From positions 186,001 to 250,000 of the forward strand of contig NC_039519.1 in the NCBI RefSeq assembly GCF_003672135.1: a DNA stretch of 64,000 nucleotides. Direction: 5' to 3'. Numbering within the stretch: position 1 is the stretch's first letter; the number at the start of each line of letters is the position of its first letter. Under the pieces are notes generated by a model. It saw only the letters and a program-made list of their open reading frames with translations. It was not told the DNA's origin and made no database searches. Below, in pieces: positions 1 through 9,553 of this stretch. A program made the translations under genes and the position numbers. The DNA is from Ooceraea biroi. Lineage: Eukaryota > Arthropoda > Insecta > Hymenoptera > Formicidae.

Positions 1-1643
1 GCGACCCAGTTGTGTTTCGCGTGCTTTCGCGCGTCCGCTGTTTAGCGGGCGAGCCTTCGCTCGGAGCAGGCTGCAGCAGCGGCAGTAGCACCAGCAGCAG
101 CAGCCGTCGCCGCTAGGGATTCGCGCGCAACCCTCCACCCTCGCAACGTAGAAATCCACCCAACCCGCGGCCGCAACCACCGCCTTATCCCGCGCTTTCT
201 CCGCCAGCCAGCCGGCGTAGCTGCGCAAGGCCATTCTTGGGGGTGCCACCCTCCCTCCCCCGGTTCGTTTCTTCCCTTCCTCTGCTCTGCTCTCCTAGCT
301 TCTCTTCTCCAGTACACCAATCCCCTCCCTCTCTCCCTTTTTCGGTGTGTAGCACTATCTCTCTTTTTCTGTTCCCCTCTCCCCTCTCGGTATCTCTCTT
401 TCTCTCTCTCCCTTTTTCTCTCTGTCACCGCATAGCTCCGCGTTTGCCACCCCTACACCCCTGTATCCGGCATCTCAACAACAAGTACTCGCTACCCGGT
501 AGCATCCGACACAACACAGCAAGTCGCCCTACCACCGCCTTCGAGGCCACCCTCGGAGGCCTGCCTGGGGTGCCTCGCAGCGTCGTGGCAAACACGGTAT
601 CGCCTACTGAGCGTGGATGTCTCGAGACAACCGGGAGATATACCGCGGAATACTGCTGGCGCCTTCTGACACCTTTGGGGTACGTCTCTCCCTCTCTCTT
701 TCTCTCGCTCATTCTTTCTCTCTCTCTCTGTCTCTCCCTTGTGAGCATACACGGACACATTGGGCACACGTGTGTCCGTGCGTTCGGACTACCTCGTTCT
801 CTCTCTGTCTCTCTCCCTGACACGCGCTTGCTCCCTCTCGGTTGCTTCCAGTATATCCATCTCTCTCTCTCTCTTGCACAGGCTCGTTTTGAGGCGACCT
901 GTCGATCCGCTCCTCTCTGTCTAACGGCTCGCCAAGATCGCGCGACGATCTCTATCCTCCTTGAGCACGACATGAACATACGAGAAAGAGAAAGGGAGAG
1001 AAAATGCAATGAGCTCCTTCACTAGCGACCGAGAGTGGATCACAAGTGATATTTTTGTGCGTCAAACGCTGCGTGCGGGATCGAAGATTTATGGGAGTAA
1101 CATATAGGGATATGCGGAATGGTGGTTGAGCTATCAGTGATTGATCAGTGCGCACTTTCGCGGATATCCTACTCGCTTGTCGATATCTCATCGACGACGA
1201 TCTGCATCACGCAGGATGTAACAACTTCGCAGTGCAACAGTGATTCTGAAGCTACTGAAGACGCGGGGGAACCTGTTCCGAGAAATGGATTTTCCCTCGG
1301 TTCGATTGTAATACCCAGTGTATCGAGAATGCTAACAACAAGTAACAACAGGATTTGTACGTATGTATTATTATATATCACAAATCTGCCGCAGTTAATT
1401 TGAGTGCAAAGTGATTGTGCAACGGGCAACTCCGACGATTTGGTGTATCGCGAAGGTAATATTGATGGACGAGACTTTCTTATCGGGATCTCTCGAATCA
1501 ATTACTCTACACGCGTACAAGACTTGTCTCGAGCGCGTATCGTGCCGAAACGGAACGTTTGCGAGAGTCGATCGAGAACTCGAAATTTATCGGCACGCGT
1601 GATAAACTACGGAGCCAGATGAATACCGCGGCCAAGCACCATA
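1..1643 (+). other. Candidate 5' UTR exons and first coding exon of an unidentified gene
   Basis: This GC-rich, CpG-rich and pyrimidine-rich block looks like an insect promoter/5' UTR, but no protein was recognised. A strong donor (GGG then GTACGT) ends a possible exon at 679. A long CT tract ending in CACAG gives a strong acceptor, with the next exon starting at 882. Near the end an ATG at 1619 opens eight codons (M-N-T-A-A-K-H-H) and meets a GTGAGT donor at 1644, so this could be a short first coding exon. A possible following exon is about 2569-2630 (between an ATCAG acceptor and a GTGTGT donor, in a compatible frame), but its translation was not recognised. The open frames on both strands here come from low-complexity CT/GA tracts and are not credible proteins. 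The host gene and even the strand are inferred from splice signals only. Confidence 0.3.
690..880. repeat. CT-rich simple sequence
   Basis: Runs of TCTCTC interrupted by short GC-containing spacers fill most of this stretch, with similar tracts at 300-420. Just before 882 the tract would act as the polypyrimidine tract of the candidate acceptor. It also generates spurious Ser/Leu-rich and Arg/Glu-rich open frames on the two strands. Confidence 0.7.
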
Positions 1644-2021
1644 GTGAGTGTAATGATATCAATGTGACGGCGAATCACCGTTTCCAGTGACACTGCGCGG
1701 ATGCACAACCGCGCCGGTTTAACGTCGCGAGTGCACCCACAGAAAAGATTTCTGGACTTAATGCTATTACTCTTTAATCTATCATAAACTAAGATCGCTA
1801 TAGCGACAATCATATTTATTATTCAAAAGAAGCATATTTTAATCTTGAATAGAAAATTCGAAAATCTAGATTCAAATAATCTTGGTGCTGTCTCATTAAT
1901 TTTCTCAGAAGGATTTGGGTAAAAATTTGTAGCAAGTTCACAATATTCTTGATTTCAGAATATTGTGAGATCTAAAAGACATCTTATTCTATTCTTCTAA
2001 GAGAATTTGTAGAATCTGCAC

Positions 2022-2269
2022 AAAACGGCCAATATTTATGTGTTGCAATCGAAAATCGGGAAAGTGTTTCTGTTATTTACAATGAATAAGTGCAAAAGAT
2101 ATGGAAATGTCTTATCTCGAATCTTATTTCTCAAGTAAGTATATTGTATATACTTACTTACATTTCCATATCTTTTAATATTTTTTGTAGAGTATTGCAC
2201 TTATTCATTGTGAATAACAGAAACGCTTTCCCGATTTTCGATCGCAACACATAAATATTGGCCGTTTTA
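2022..2269. repeat. Palindromic element, about 248 bp
   Basis: Two arms of about 75-110 bp are inverted copies of each other: AAAACGGCCAATATTTATG at 2022 is answered by CATAAATATTGGCCGTTTT near 2250-2268. The inner arms include the GATATGGAAATGT motif and its complement, around a short loop near 2130-2155. No transposase is present. This is probably a MITE or fold-back element; no clear target-site duplication was seen. Confidence 0.7.
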
Positions 2270-4459
2270 TCGGAATAAAGGACGCAGAAGCGCCGAGTCG
2301 ACGAGCGACTGTGAGAAAATGATGCGTCGACATGGACAAAGCCTACTATAAAGTGGCGCTAATATCAAATTATTCTACATACGAGAATATATAAGCATAA
2401 ATTTGTACATGTTACTCTTGTCTCGAGACAGTAAGACAATGTTATTTAATTCGAGGGAGAAGAATCGAAATTACTGATTTAAAGTAAAAATTGTTTTATT
2501 TTCATATTTTTTATACTTGTAATACGATTAAATTAGTCAAGAATATTTTTCGTCTTGTTATCAGAAATCCTTTCTGAGGGTGTGCTATCGGGCGTCGTGT
2601 CACTTTGTGGCAACAGCGAGGCAATCAAACAGGTGTGTAAGCATAACTCGCCGAAACTCGCGGCACCACGGCTGGCGTCCTCCGCGGCTTCGGAACTCTT
2701 GACAACCGGCGAGCATTAAAACAAGCGGTTTAATCCGCACGTCGCGACACGATGTAAAGCAAGCGACCGATAATGCGTCCCTCGTGTCCCGCGAACTTTA
2801 AACACGACGTGACTTAACGAGCAATATTTATAATCGCAACCACCCCCTTCGTGATGTGTTGCGTATTCTTCTGCAACGCCTCGTGATGTTGCTATTCTTG
2901 AAACACGGGGACAAACGCGTGTGACGTTTACGTCTCTCTTGATATCTGCAAAAACATTTTGTTATTCAGTTTTGTATTATTTTATGTCGAGAAAATATGC
3001 TTTAAGATTGATCTACTTTCTTCTGCATAACGTGTCAGTTTTTATGACGACGTGTTATTGAGTGCAACGTATGAAATTATTCCAGCGGAGTTAGGCGATC
3101 GAACATTATTTTTTCACAATTATTGTCATAAGCTAAAGTTAGAATTTGCATCGAGATCCGCGTTCAAGTGCCAAATTACATTCTTGTAATTCTTCACGTA
3201 AAACAATACGCAGTTATTATTTCACAAAAAGAGTGTCAATTGTGTCAGCGACCCGCTGCCATTATTTCTAGCGCGAAAAATTAATTTCCTCTAAGTGCAT
3301 CCATTTAATCGGCGAAAGTATTGTTCCGTTTTATCTTGTTTCACGTTCGCGAAGCCGCGTGTACACGCTTGACAAAGGGGAACGCAGTGTTTACGCTTTA
3401 CGTCGGCCAAGCTGTTTTCTTTATCGATCGCGATTGTTATCAGGTCATCTTGCAGGCCATCGCTTGCAATTGCATCTACCGAACTACTGCTGGACGTGCC
3501 TATTTCATAAAAGTTCCACGGATAAGCAGGGAACATCGTACATAAAGAAAGTTCAGATATACGCTTCGTGTGCTGCAAACAATATCATTGAATAGCATTG
3601 AGAACAGTTTACAGTCAAATTAAATATTTGTTTGGCTGTCATGTGTGACGTGTATTACAAATTTAATGTAGCTATCTATGTATGTCATCGATGTTGAAAA
3701 AAATTAAATAGAATCTTGATGAATTGAAAGGGATGAAATGCTAAATGGAAGGAAATTCTAAATAGCAGCAAAATTTGAAGATAGGCAAGGCATAAAGATG
3801 TTTTAAAGGAATGTTCACAGGACTCTCTCTTTCTCTCTTAAAGGCCTACCATGACAATTATGAAATGTCTGAATTATCTAGATTTTTAACGATTATGATT
3901 GAGTAGGACGGGCAGTACATAATGTCAGTTAGAAGTCGAAGAGAGATTGTTGAATAATAATAATAAATCAGAGAAGTTATCAACATCTATCTCTCTTCGT
4001 CATCATTCTTCTTTGTAGCAAGTAAGCGCACAATGACTGATATATGCTCCGTCCTTATACAACTTGGCACAAATCTGCTAGGTCTAGGCCCATGAATAAA
4101 AAATGAGAAATATGGAGTGAAGAGTGTGTTGTGAACAGCTGCTGAAATCGTTGGATCAATTTTCATATGCATACGCCGACAGCGAGATTGCGGGCGGTCG
4201 CTATTAGCAACAATTGCATCTCATAAGAAATACATATTTGGCAATTTAGCGAACGACGGGCTGAAATACGGGGCATAGGATAGTTAATATCTGACGTTTT
4301 ATTCGCCATGTCACATCTTTATACTCGAAATTAAGTTTTACTCGGCAAGACATCCTTATCGTTTCGTTGTGAGTAATGAGTGCTGTTATAGACATAATAA
4401 TTATGACACTAATTTGAAATAATGATATCAAAAGTAGAGTATGTAATTATATTTATATA
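2270..4459. other. Non-coding interval
   Basis: This stretch is AT-rich with a moderately CpG-rich patch at 2570-2900. Short open frames at 3291-3595 overlap on both strands and resemble no known protein. Apart from the weak exon candidate near 2569-2630, nothing can be supported. Confidence 0.4.
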
Positions 4460-5745
4460 TTGGGTTGGCCAAAAAGTAATTGCGTTTTTTTCCAATAGAT
4501 GGACATACATGTCTTGAAATGTAACTAACTTCATTCTAAACCGCAAATTCATTATGTAGGTTAACAACTCACAGTTCAAGCTTGTTTTACAAAAAGAAAG
4601 TACACGATTTCGTTAACAATTGTTTGTTTGCCGTCGATTTCAAAATGGAAAATCAAAAAGAACATTTTCGTCATATTTTCTTTTATTACTTCCGAAAAGG
4701 GAAAAACGCTGTGCAAGCTCGTAAAAAGTTATCTGATGTATATGGCGAGGATGCTTTAAAGCTGCGGCAGTGTCAAAATTCGTTTACTAAATTTCGATCT
4801 GCAGATTTTAATGTGAAAGATGCACCACGCTCAGGAAGGCCGATCGAAATTGATGATGGCAAAATAAAGGCACTGATCGATTCGAATCGGCGTTTAACGA
4901 CACGAGAGATTGCTGAGAATCTTAACGTATCGAAATCGAGTGTTGAAACCATTTAAAACGACTTGGATACATTAGTAAGCTCGATATTTGGGTACCACGT
5001 GAGCTCAAAGAAATTCATCTCACTAAGCGTATTGACATGTGCGATTCTCTTTTGAAACGTGAGGAAAATGATCCATTTTTGAGACGTATGATAACAGGCG
5101 ACGAAAAATGGATCGTCTACAACAACGTCAAACGAAAAAGATCGTGGAGCAAGCGTGATGAACCTGCTCAAAGCGCTTGAAAAGCAGATATTCACCAAAG
5201 AAAGATTATGCTGTCAGTCTGGTGGGACTTTAAAGGTATTGTGTATTTCGAGCTGCTTGCAAGGAATCAAACCATTAATTCAGACGTATACTGTCGTCAA
5301 CTGGATTGCCATCAAACAGAAACGTCGAGAATTGGTGAATCGCAAAGGTGTTGTGTTTCACCATGATAACGCTAGACCACACACAAGTTTGGTCACTCGT
5401 GAAAAATTGTTGCAGCTTGGATGGGATGTGTTACCATGATGTTACCACATCCACCATATTTGCCGGACCTGGCACCATCAGATTACCATTCGTTTCGTTC
5501 TTTGCAAAACGCCTTGAATGGTAAAACCTTGACTGCTGATGAGGATATCAAATCGTTGTTGGAATTGTTTTTTGCTGAAAAAGATAAGAACTTTTTTGAG
5601 CGCGGAATCATGAAGTTGCCTGAAAAATGGCAAAAGATAATCAAACAAAATGGACAATATATTGTTTAATAAAGTTTTTGTTTCCCATGAAAAATTCGCC
5701 TTTTATTTATATAAAAAAAACGCAATTACTTTTTGGCCAACCCAA
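4460..5745 (+). mobile_element. Mariner element, defective full-length copy (array copy 1)
   Basis: This is a 1286-bp mariner bounded by TA. Its 5' terminal inverted repeat starts TTGGGTTGGCCAAAAAGTAA and its 3' end is the complement, TTACTTTTTGGCCAACCCAA. The transposase frame starts near the ATG at 4645 (MENQKEHFRH). It is broken by a missing A in the GAAACC run near 4947, by an in-frame TGA near 5178 after QSA, and by a shift near 5436-5442. Catalytic landmarks are visible in pieces: GDEKW, HHDNARPH and LAPSDYH, typical of DD34D mariners with the irritans/mauritiana-like LAPSDYH block. It is the only copy of the array that has both ends. Confidence 0.9.
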
Positions 5746-5747
5746 TA

Positions 5748-6748
5748 TATGGCGAGATGCTTTAAACTGCGGCAGGTCAAAATTCGTTTACTAAATTTCG
5801 ATCTGCAGATTTTAATGTGAAAGATGCACCACGCTCAGGAAGGCCGATCGAAATTGATGATGGCAAAATAAAGGCACTGATCGATTCGAATCGGCGTTTA
5901 ACGACACGAGAGATTGCTGAGAATCTTAACGTATCGAAATCGAGTGTTGAAACCATTTAAAACGACTTGGATACATTAGTAAGCTCGATATTTGGGTACC
6001 ATGAGCTCAAAGAAATTCATCTCACTAAGCGTATTGACATCCGCGATTCTCTTTTGAAACGTGAGGAAAATGATCGATTTTTGAGACGTATGATAACAGG
6101 CGACGAAAAATGGATCGTCTACAACAACGTCAAACGAAAAAGATCGTGGAGCAAGCGTGATGAACCTGCTCAAAGCACTTGAAAAGCAGATATTCACCAA
6201 AGAAAGATTATGCTGTCAGTCTGGTGGGACTTTAAAGGTATTGTGTATTTCGAGCTGCTTGCAAGGAATCAAACCATTAATTCAGACGTATACTGTCGTC
6301 AACTGGATTGCCATCAAACAGAAACGTCGAGAATTGGTGAATCGCAAAGGTGTTGTGTTTCACCATGATAACGCTAGACCACACACAAGTTTGGTCACTC
6401 GTGAAAAATTGTTGCAGCTTGGATGGGATGTGTTACCATGATGTTACCACATCCACCATATTTGCCGACCTGGCACCATCAGATTACCATTCGTTTCGTT
6501 CTTTGCAAAACGCCTTGAATGGTAAAACCTTTACTGCTGATGAGGATATCAAATCGTTGTTGGAATTGTTTTTTGCTGAAAAAGATAAGAACTTTTTTGA
6601 GCGCGGAATCATGAAGTTGCCTGAAAAATGGCAAAAGATAATCAAACAAAATGGACAATATATTGTTTAATAAAGTTTTTGTTTCCCATGAAAAATTCGC
6701 CTTTTATTTATATAAAAAAAAAACGCAATTACTTTTTGGCCAACCCAA
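5748..6748 (+). mobile_element. Mariner element, 5'-truncated tandem copy 2
   Basis: This copy starts at internal position TATGGCGAG (equivalent to about 4740 in copy 1), separated from the 3' end of copy 1 only by TA. It ends with its own 3' terminal repeat. It shares with copy 1 the one-base loss in GAAACC and with copy 3 the loss pattern at CTTTAAACTGCGGCAGGTC. The same in-frame TGA lies before the KADIH block, so the transposase is dead. Confidence 0.9.
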
Positions 6749-6750
6749 TA

Positions 6751-7756
6751 TATGGCGAGGATGCTTTAAACTGCGGCAGGTCAAAATTCGTTTACTAAAT
6801 TTCGATCTGCAGATTTTAATGTGAAAGATGCACCACGCTCAGGAAGGCCGATCGAAATTGATGATGCAAAATAAAGGCACTGATCGATTCCAATCGGCGT
6901 TTAACGACACGAGAGATTGCTGAGAATCTTAACGTATCGAAATCGAGTGTTGAAAACCATTTAAAACGACTTGGATACATTAGTAAGCTCGATATTTGGG
7001 TACGACATGAGCTCAAAGAAATTCATCTCACTAAGCGTATTGACATCTGCGATTCTCTTTTGAAACGTGAGGAAAATGATCCATTTTTGAAACGTATGAC
7101 AACAGGCGACGAAAAATGGATCGTCTACAACAACGTCAAACGAAAAAGATCGTGGAGCAAGCGTGATGAACCTGCTGAAAGCACTTGAAAAGCAGATATT
7201 CACCAAAGAAAGATTATGCTGTCAGTCTGGTGGGACTTTAAAGGTATTGTGTATTTCGAGCTGCTTGCAAGGAATCAAACCATTAATTCAGACGTATACT
7301 GTCGTCAACTGGATTGCCATCAAACAGAAACGTCGAGAATTGGTGAATCGCAAAGGTGTTGTGTTTCACCATGATAACGCTAGACCACGTACAAGTTTGG
7401 TCACTCGTGAAAAATTGTTGCAGCTTGGATGGGATGTGTTACCATGATGTTACCACATCCACCATATTCGCCAGACCTGGCACCATCAGATTACCATTCG
7501 TTTCGTTCTTTGCAAAACGCCTTGAATGGTAAAACCTTTACTGCTGATGAGGATATGAAATCGTTGTTGGAATTGTTTTTTGCTGAAAAAGATAAGAACT
7601 TTTTTGAGCGCGGAATCATGAAGTTGCCTGAAAAATGGCAAAAGATAATCAAACAAAATGGACAATATATTGTTTAATAAAGTTTTTGTTTCCCATGAAA
7701 AATTCGCCTTTTATTTATATAAAAAAAAACGCAATTACTTTTTGGCCAACCCAATA
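6751..7756 (+). mobile_element. Mariner element, 5'-truncated tandem copy 3
   Basis: This copy has the same structure as copy 2: TA then TATGGCGAGG at its left edge and a 3' terminal repeat ending CCAACCCAA followed by TA at 7757-7758. It keeps the A that copies 1 and 2 lost (GAAAACC near 6953) but lacks a G at GATGATGCAAAA near 6865. It carries YSPDLAPSDYH, where copies 1 and 2 read YLPD or are shifted, so it is closer to an intact sequence at that site. Confidence 0.9.
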
Positions 7757-7872
7757 GAATGGTTTTACTTCGTGTTAAAGCTATTATGCCAACTTGTGTA
7801 TAATCTAAAATAACGTAAAATAATGTGTGTATTTATATTAATGTTAGTCATGATTATTATAACAATCAAGTA

Positions 7873-8166
7873 AATGTGCCAATATATCGTTGGACTGGAT
7901 CTTTTGTGCCTAATAATATTTTTTACATGAATTTATGTACAGTCTTCGCTTAGACTTCGCTTAAACTACGATTCAACTTGAGACTGCGTTTCAAGACCGT
8001 TTACTATCGGTCTTGAAACGCAGTCTCAAGTTGAAGCTAGAAGAAATCACATAATTAAATTTAATTACGTGATTGCATAGTTTGTTAAGCGAAAAATATA
8101 CATACATTAACGCGAAATATATTATTAGGCACAAAAGATCCAGCTCAACCATATATTGGCACATTT
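7873..8166. repeat. Palindromic MITE-like element, about 294 bp
   Basis: The outer arms (AATGTGCCAATATAT at 7873 and ATATATTGGCACAT at about 8151-8164) are inverted copies that continue through CTTTTGTGCCTAATAAT and its complement. A near-perfect inner hairpin of about 23 bp per arm lies at 7976-8027 around a TTTACTA loop. There is no coding capacity. Confidence 0.75.
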
Positions 8167-8185
8167 CCACAGTAGTTTGCATGTA

Positions 8186-9471
8186 TTAGGTTGTTCATTA
8201 AGTTCTGCGGTTTTCTTGATAGATAGCGTTTGTCCATTGAAAAAGATAGCATGCATCGCCTGAACCGTGGATTGCCGCATACTCCGTGACAGGTTAGACA
8301 ATGCTTGACATTTCGCCAGAGTCTTTGTTGTGTTTTGACGTGTTGTGTGTACGCGTTATTCATTGAAAATGGAGGATCAAAAGGTGCATTTTCGGCACAT
8401 TTTGCTATTTTTCTTCCGCAAAGGAGTAAAAGCGACGGACGCACAACGTGAAATATGTGGCGTGTACGGAGACTCGGCCATAAGCGCTGACACTTGTCAG
8501 TGTTGGTTTGCGCGCTTTCGTTCCAGAGATGTGAACGTCTCCGATGCTGCTCGCTCCGGTCGTCCATCCACCACTGACGACGACCAAATCGTGGCCGCAA
8601 TCAAAGCAGACCGACACCTGACGACGCGGGAGATCGCGGAGCGCTTCGACATCGCCCATACAACGGTTGCGCAGCGATTAAAACGGCTTGGGATGTCGAA
8701 AAAAGCAGATGTTTGGGTCCCTCACGAGCTCACCGAAAAGAACATTTTGGACCGCGTCATGATCTGTGAATCCCTGCTGAAATGGAACTCGCTGGAGGTC
8801 TTTCTCAAACGGGTGGTCACGGGAGATGAAAAATGGGTGGTATATAACAACATTCGACGCAAGCGGTCATGGTGCGGTCCGGGTGAGTCGTCACAATCGG
8901 TTGCCAAAGCGGATTTGCATCCGAAGAAAGTGATGCTGAGTGTGTGGTGGGATTGGCGAGGCGTCCTGTACTTCGAGCTGCTTCCGCGCGGTCAGACCAT
9001 CGACGCCGAGAAGCATTGCGCTCAGTTAGAAAAATTGAAGCAGGCAGTGGCGGAGAAGCGGCCGGAATTGGCGACCAGGAAGGGCGTTGTCTTCCACCAC
9101 GACAACGCCCAACCACACACTGCTTTGGTGACCAAGAAGAAGTTGAAGTGCTTTGGCTGGGAAGTCATGCAGCACCCACCGTACTCCCCAGACCTTGCGC
9201 CGTCGGATTACCATCTGTTCCGGTCACTCCAAAACAATCTCGACGGGCAGCGCTTTAATTCAGTGGACGATATTCAAACGTACTTGAAGGACTTTTTCGC
9301 GCAGAAGTCGCGCGACTTCTACAAACGCGGCATTATGTCCCTTCCAGAACGTTGGCAGAAGGTGGTCGATCAAGATGGACAATACATTCTAGATTGAATA
9401 AATGTGTAAGTACAATAGATTTATGTTTTAATTTAGGGCAAAAAAACCGCAGAACTTAATGAACAACCTAA
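8186..9471 (+). mobile_element. Mariner transposon, complete with both terminal repeats
   Basis: The element is 1286 bp with terminal repeat TTAGGTTGTTCATTAAGTTC at the left and its complement ending GAACAACCTAA at the right. TA dinucleotides flank it at 8184-8185 and 9472-9473. The single internal open frame is unbroken. The coding region is much richer in G and C than the flanking DNA, as expected for a recent arrival. Confidence 0.95.
8369..9397 (+). CDS. Mariner transposase (DD34D), intact
   Basis: This frame encodes a cut-and-paste transposase that binds the element's own inverted repeats and inserts into TA. It is 342 aa from the ATG at 8369 (MEDQKVHFRH), a normal length for mariner. 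An extension upstream to 8345 would need a GTG start and is rejected. The N-terminal half holds the two helix-turn-helix regions, followed by the WVPHEL linker. The catalytic triad is visible: D in VTGDEKW, D in HHDNAQPH and D in LAPSDYHLF, with 34 residues between the second and third. The C-terminus RWQKVVDQDGQYILD is the usual mariner ending. No stop or frameshift was seen, so activity is possible but inferred. LAPSDYHLF points to the mauritiana/irritans side of the family. Confidence 0.93.
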   Translation: MEDQKVHFRHILLFFFRKGVKATDAQREICGVYGDSAISADTCQCWFARFRSRDVNVSDAARSGRPSTTDDDQIVAAIKADRHLTTREIAERFDIAHTTVAQRLKRLGMSKKADVWVPHELTEKNILDRVMICESLLKWNSLEVFLKRVVTGDEKWVVYNNIRRKRSWCGPGESSQSVAKADLHPKKVMLSVWWDWRGVLYFELLPRGQTIDAEKHCAQLEKLKQAVAEKRPELATRKGVVFHHDNAQPHTALVTKKKLKCFGWEVMQHPPYSPDLAPSDYHLFRSLQNNLDGQRFNSVDDIQTYLKDFFAQKSRDFYKRGIMSLPERWQKVVDQDGQYILD

Positions 9472-9473
9472 TA

Positions 9474-9549
9474 TATTTTACTACAATATTGCTACAACGT
9501 TTTGTAGCAATATTTCTGAAAGCGGACATTTTACCGTTACAGGATCACC
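9474..9549. repeat. Short hairpin and fold-back end remnant
   Basis: A small hairpin (ATTGCTAC and GTAGCAAT around AACGTTTT) is followed by AGGATCACC next to TTAA. GGATCACC is the complement of the GGTGATCC end variant of the TTAA fold-back family, so a remnant of a neighbouring copy may abut the array at 9554. Confidence 0.4.
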
Positions 9550-9553
9550 TTAA

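Noticed and set aside
237..1025. 262-residue and 194-residue open frames on opposite strands
   Set aside because: Both are low-complexity products of CT/GA tracts, and splice signals interrupt the region.
8345..8368. Upstream extension of the intact mariner transposase
   Set aside because: It would need a GTG start. The ATG at 8369 gives the canonical mariner N-terminus and length.
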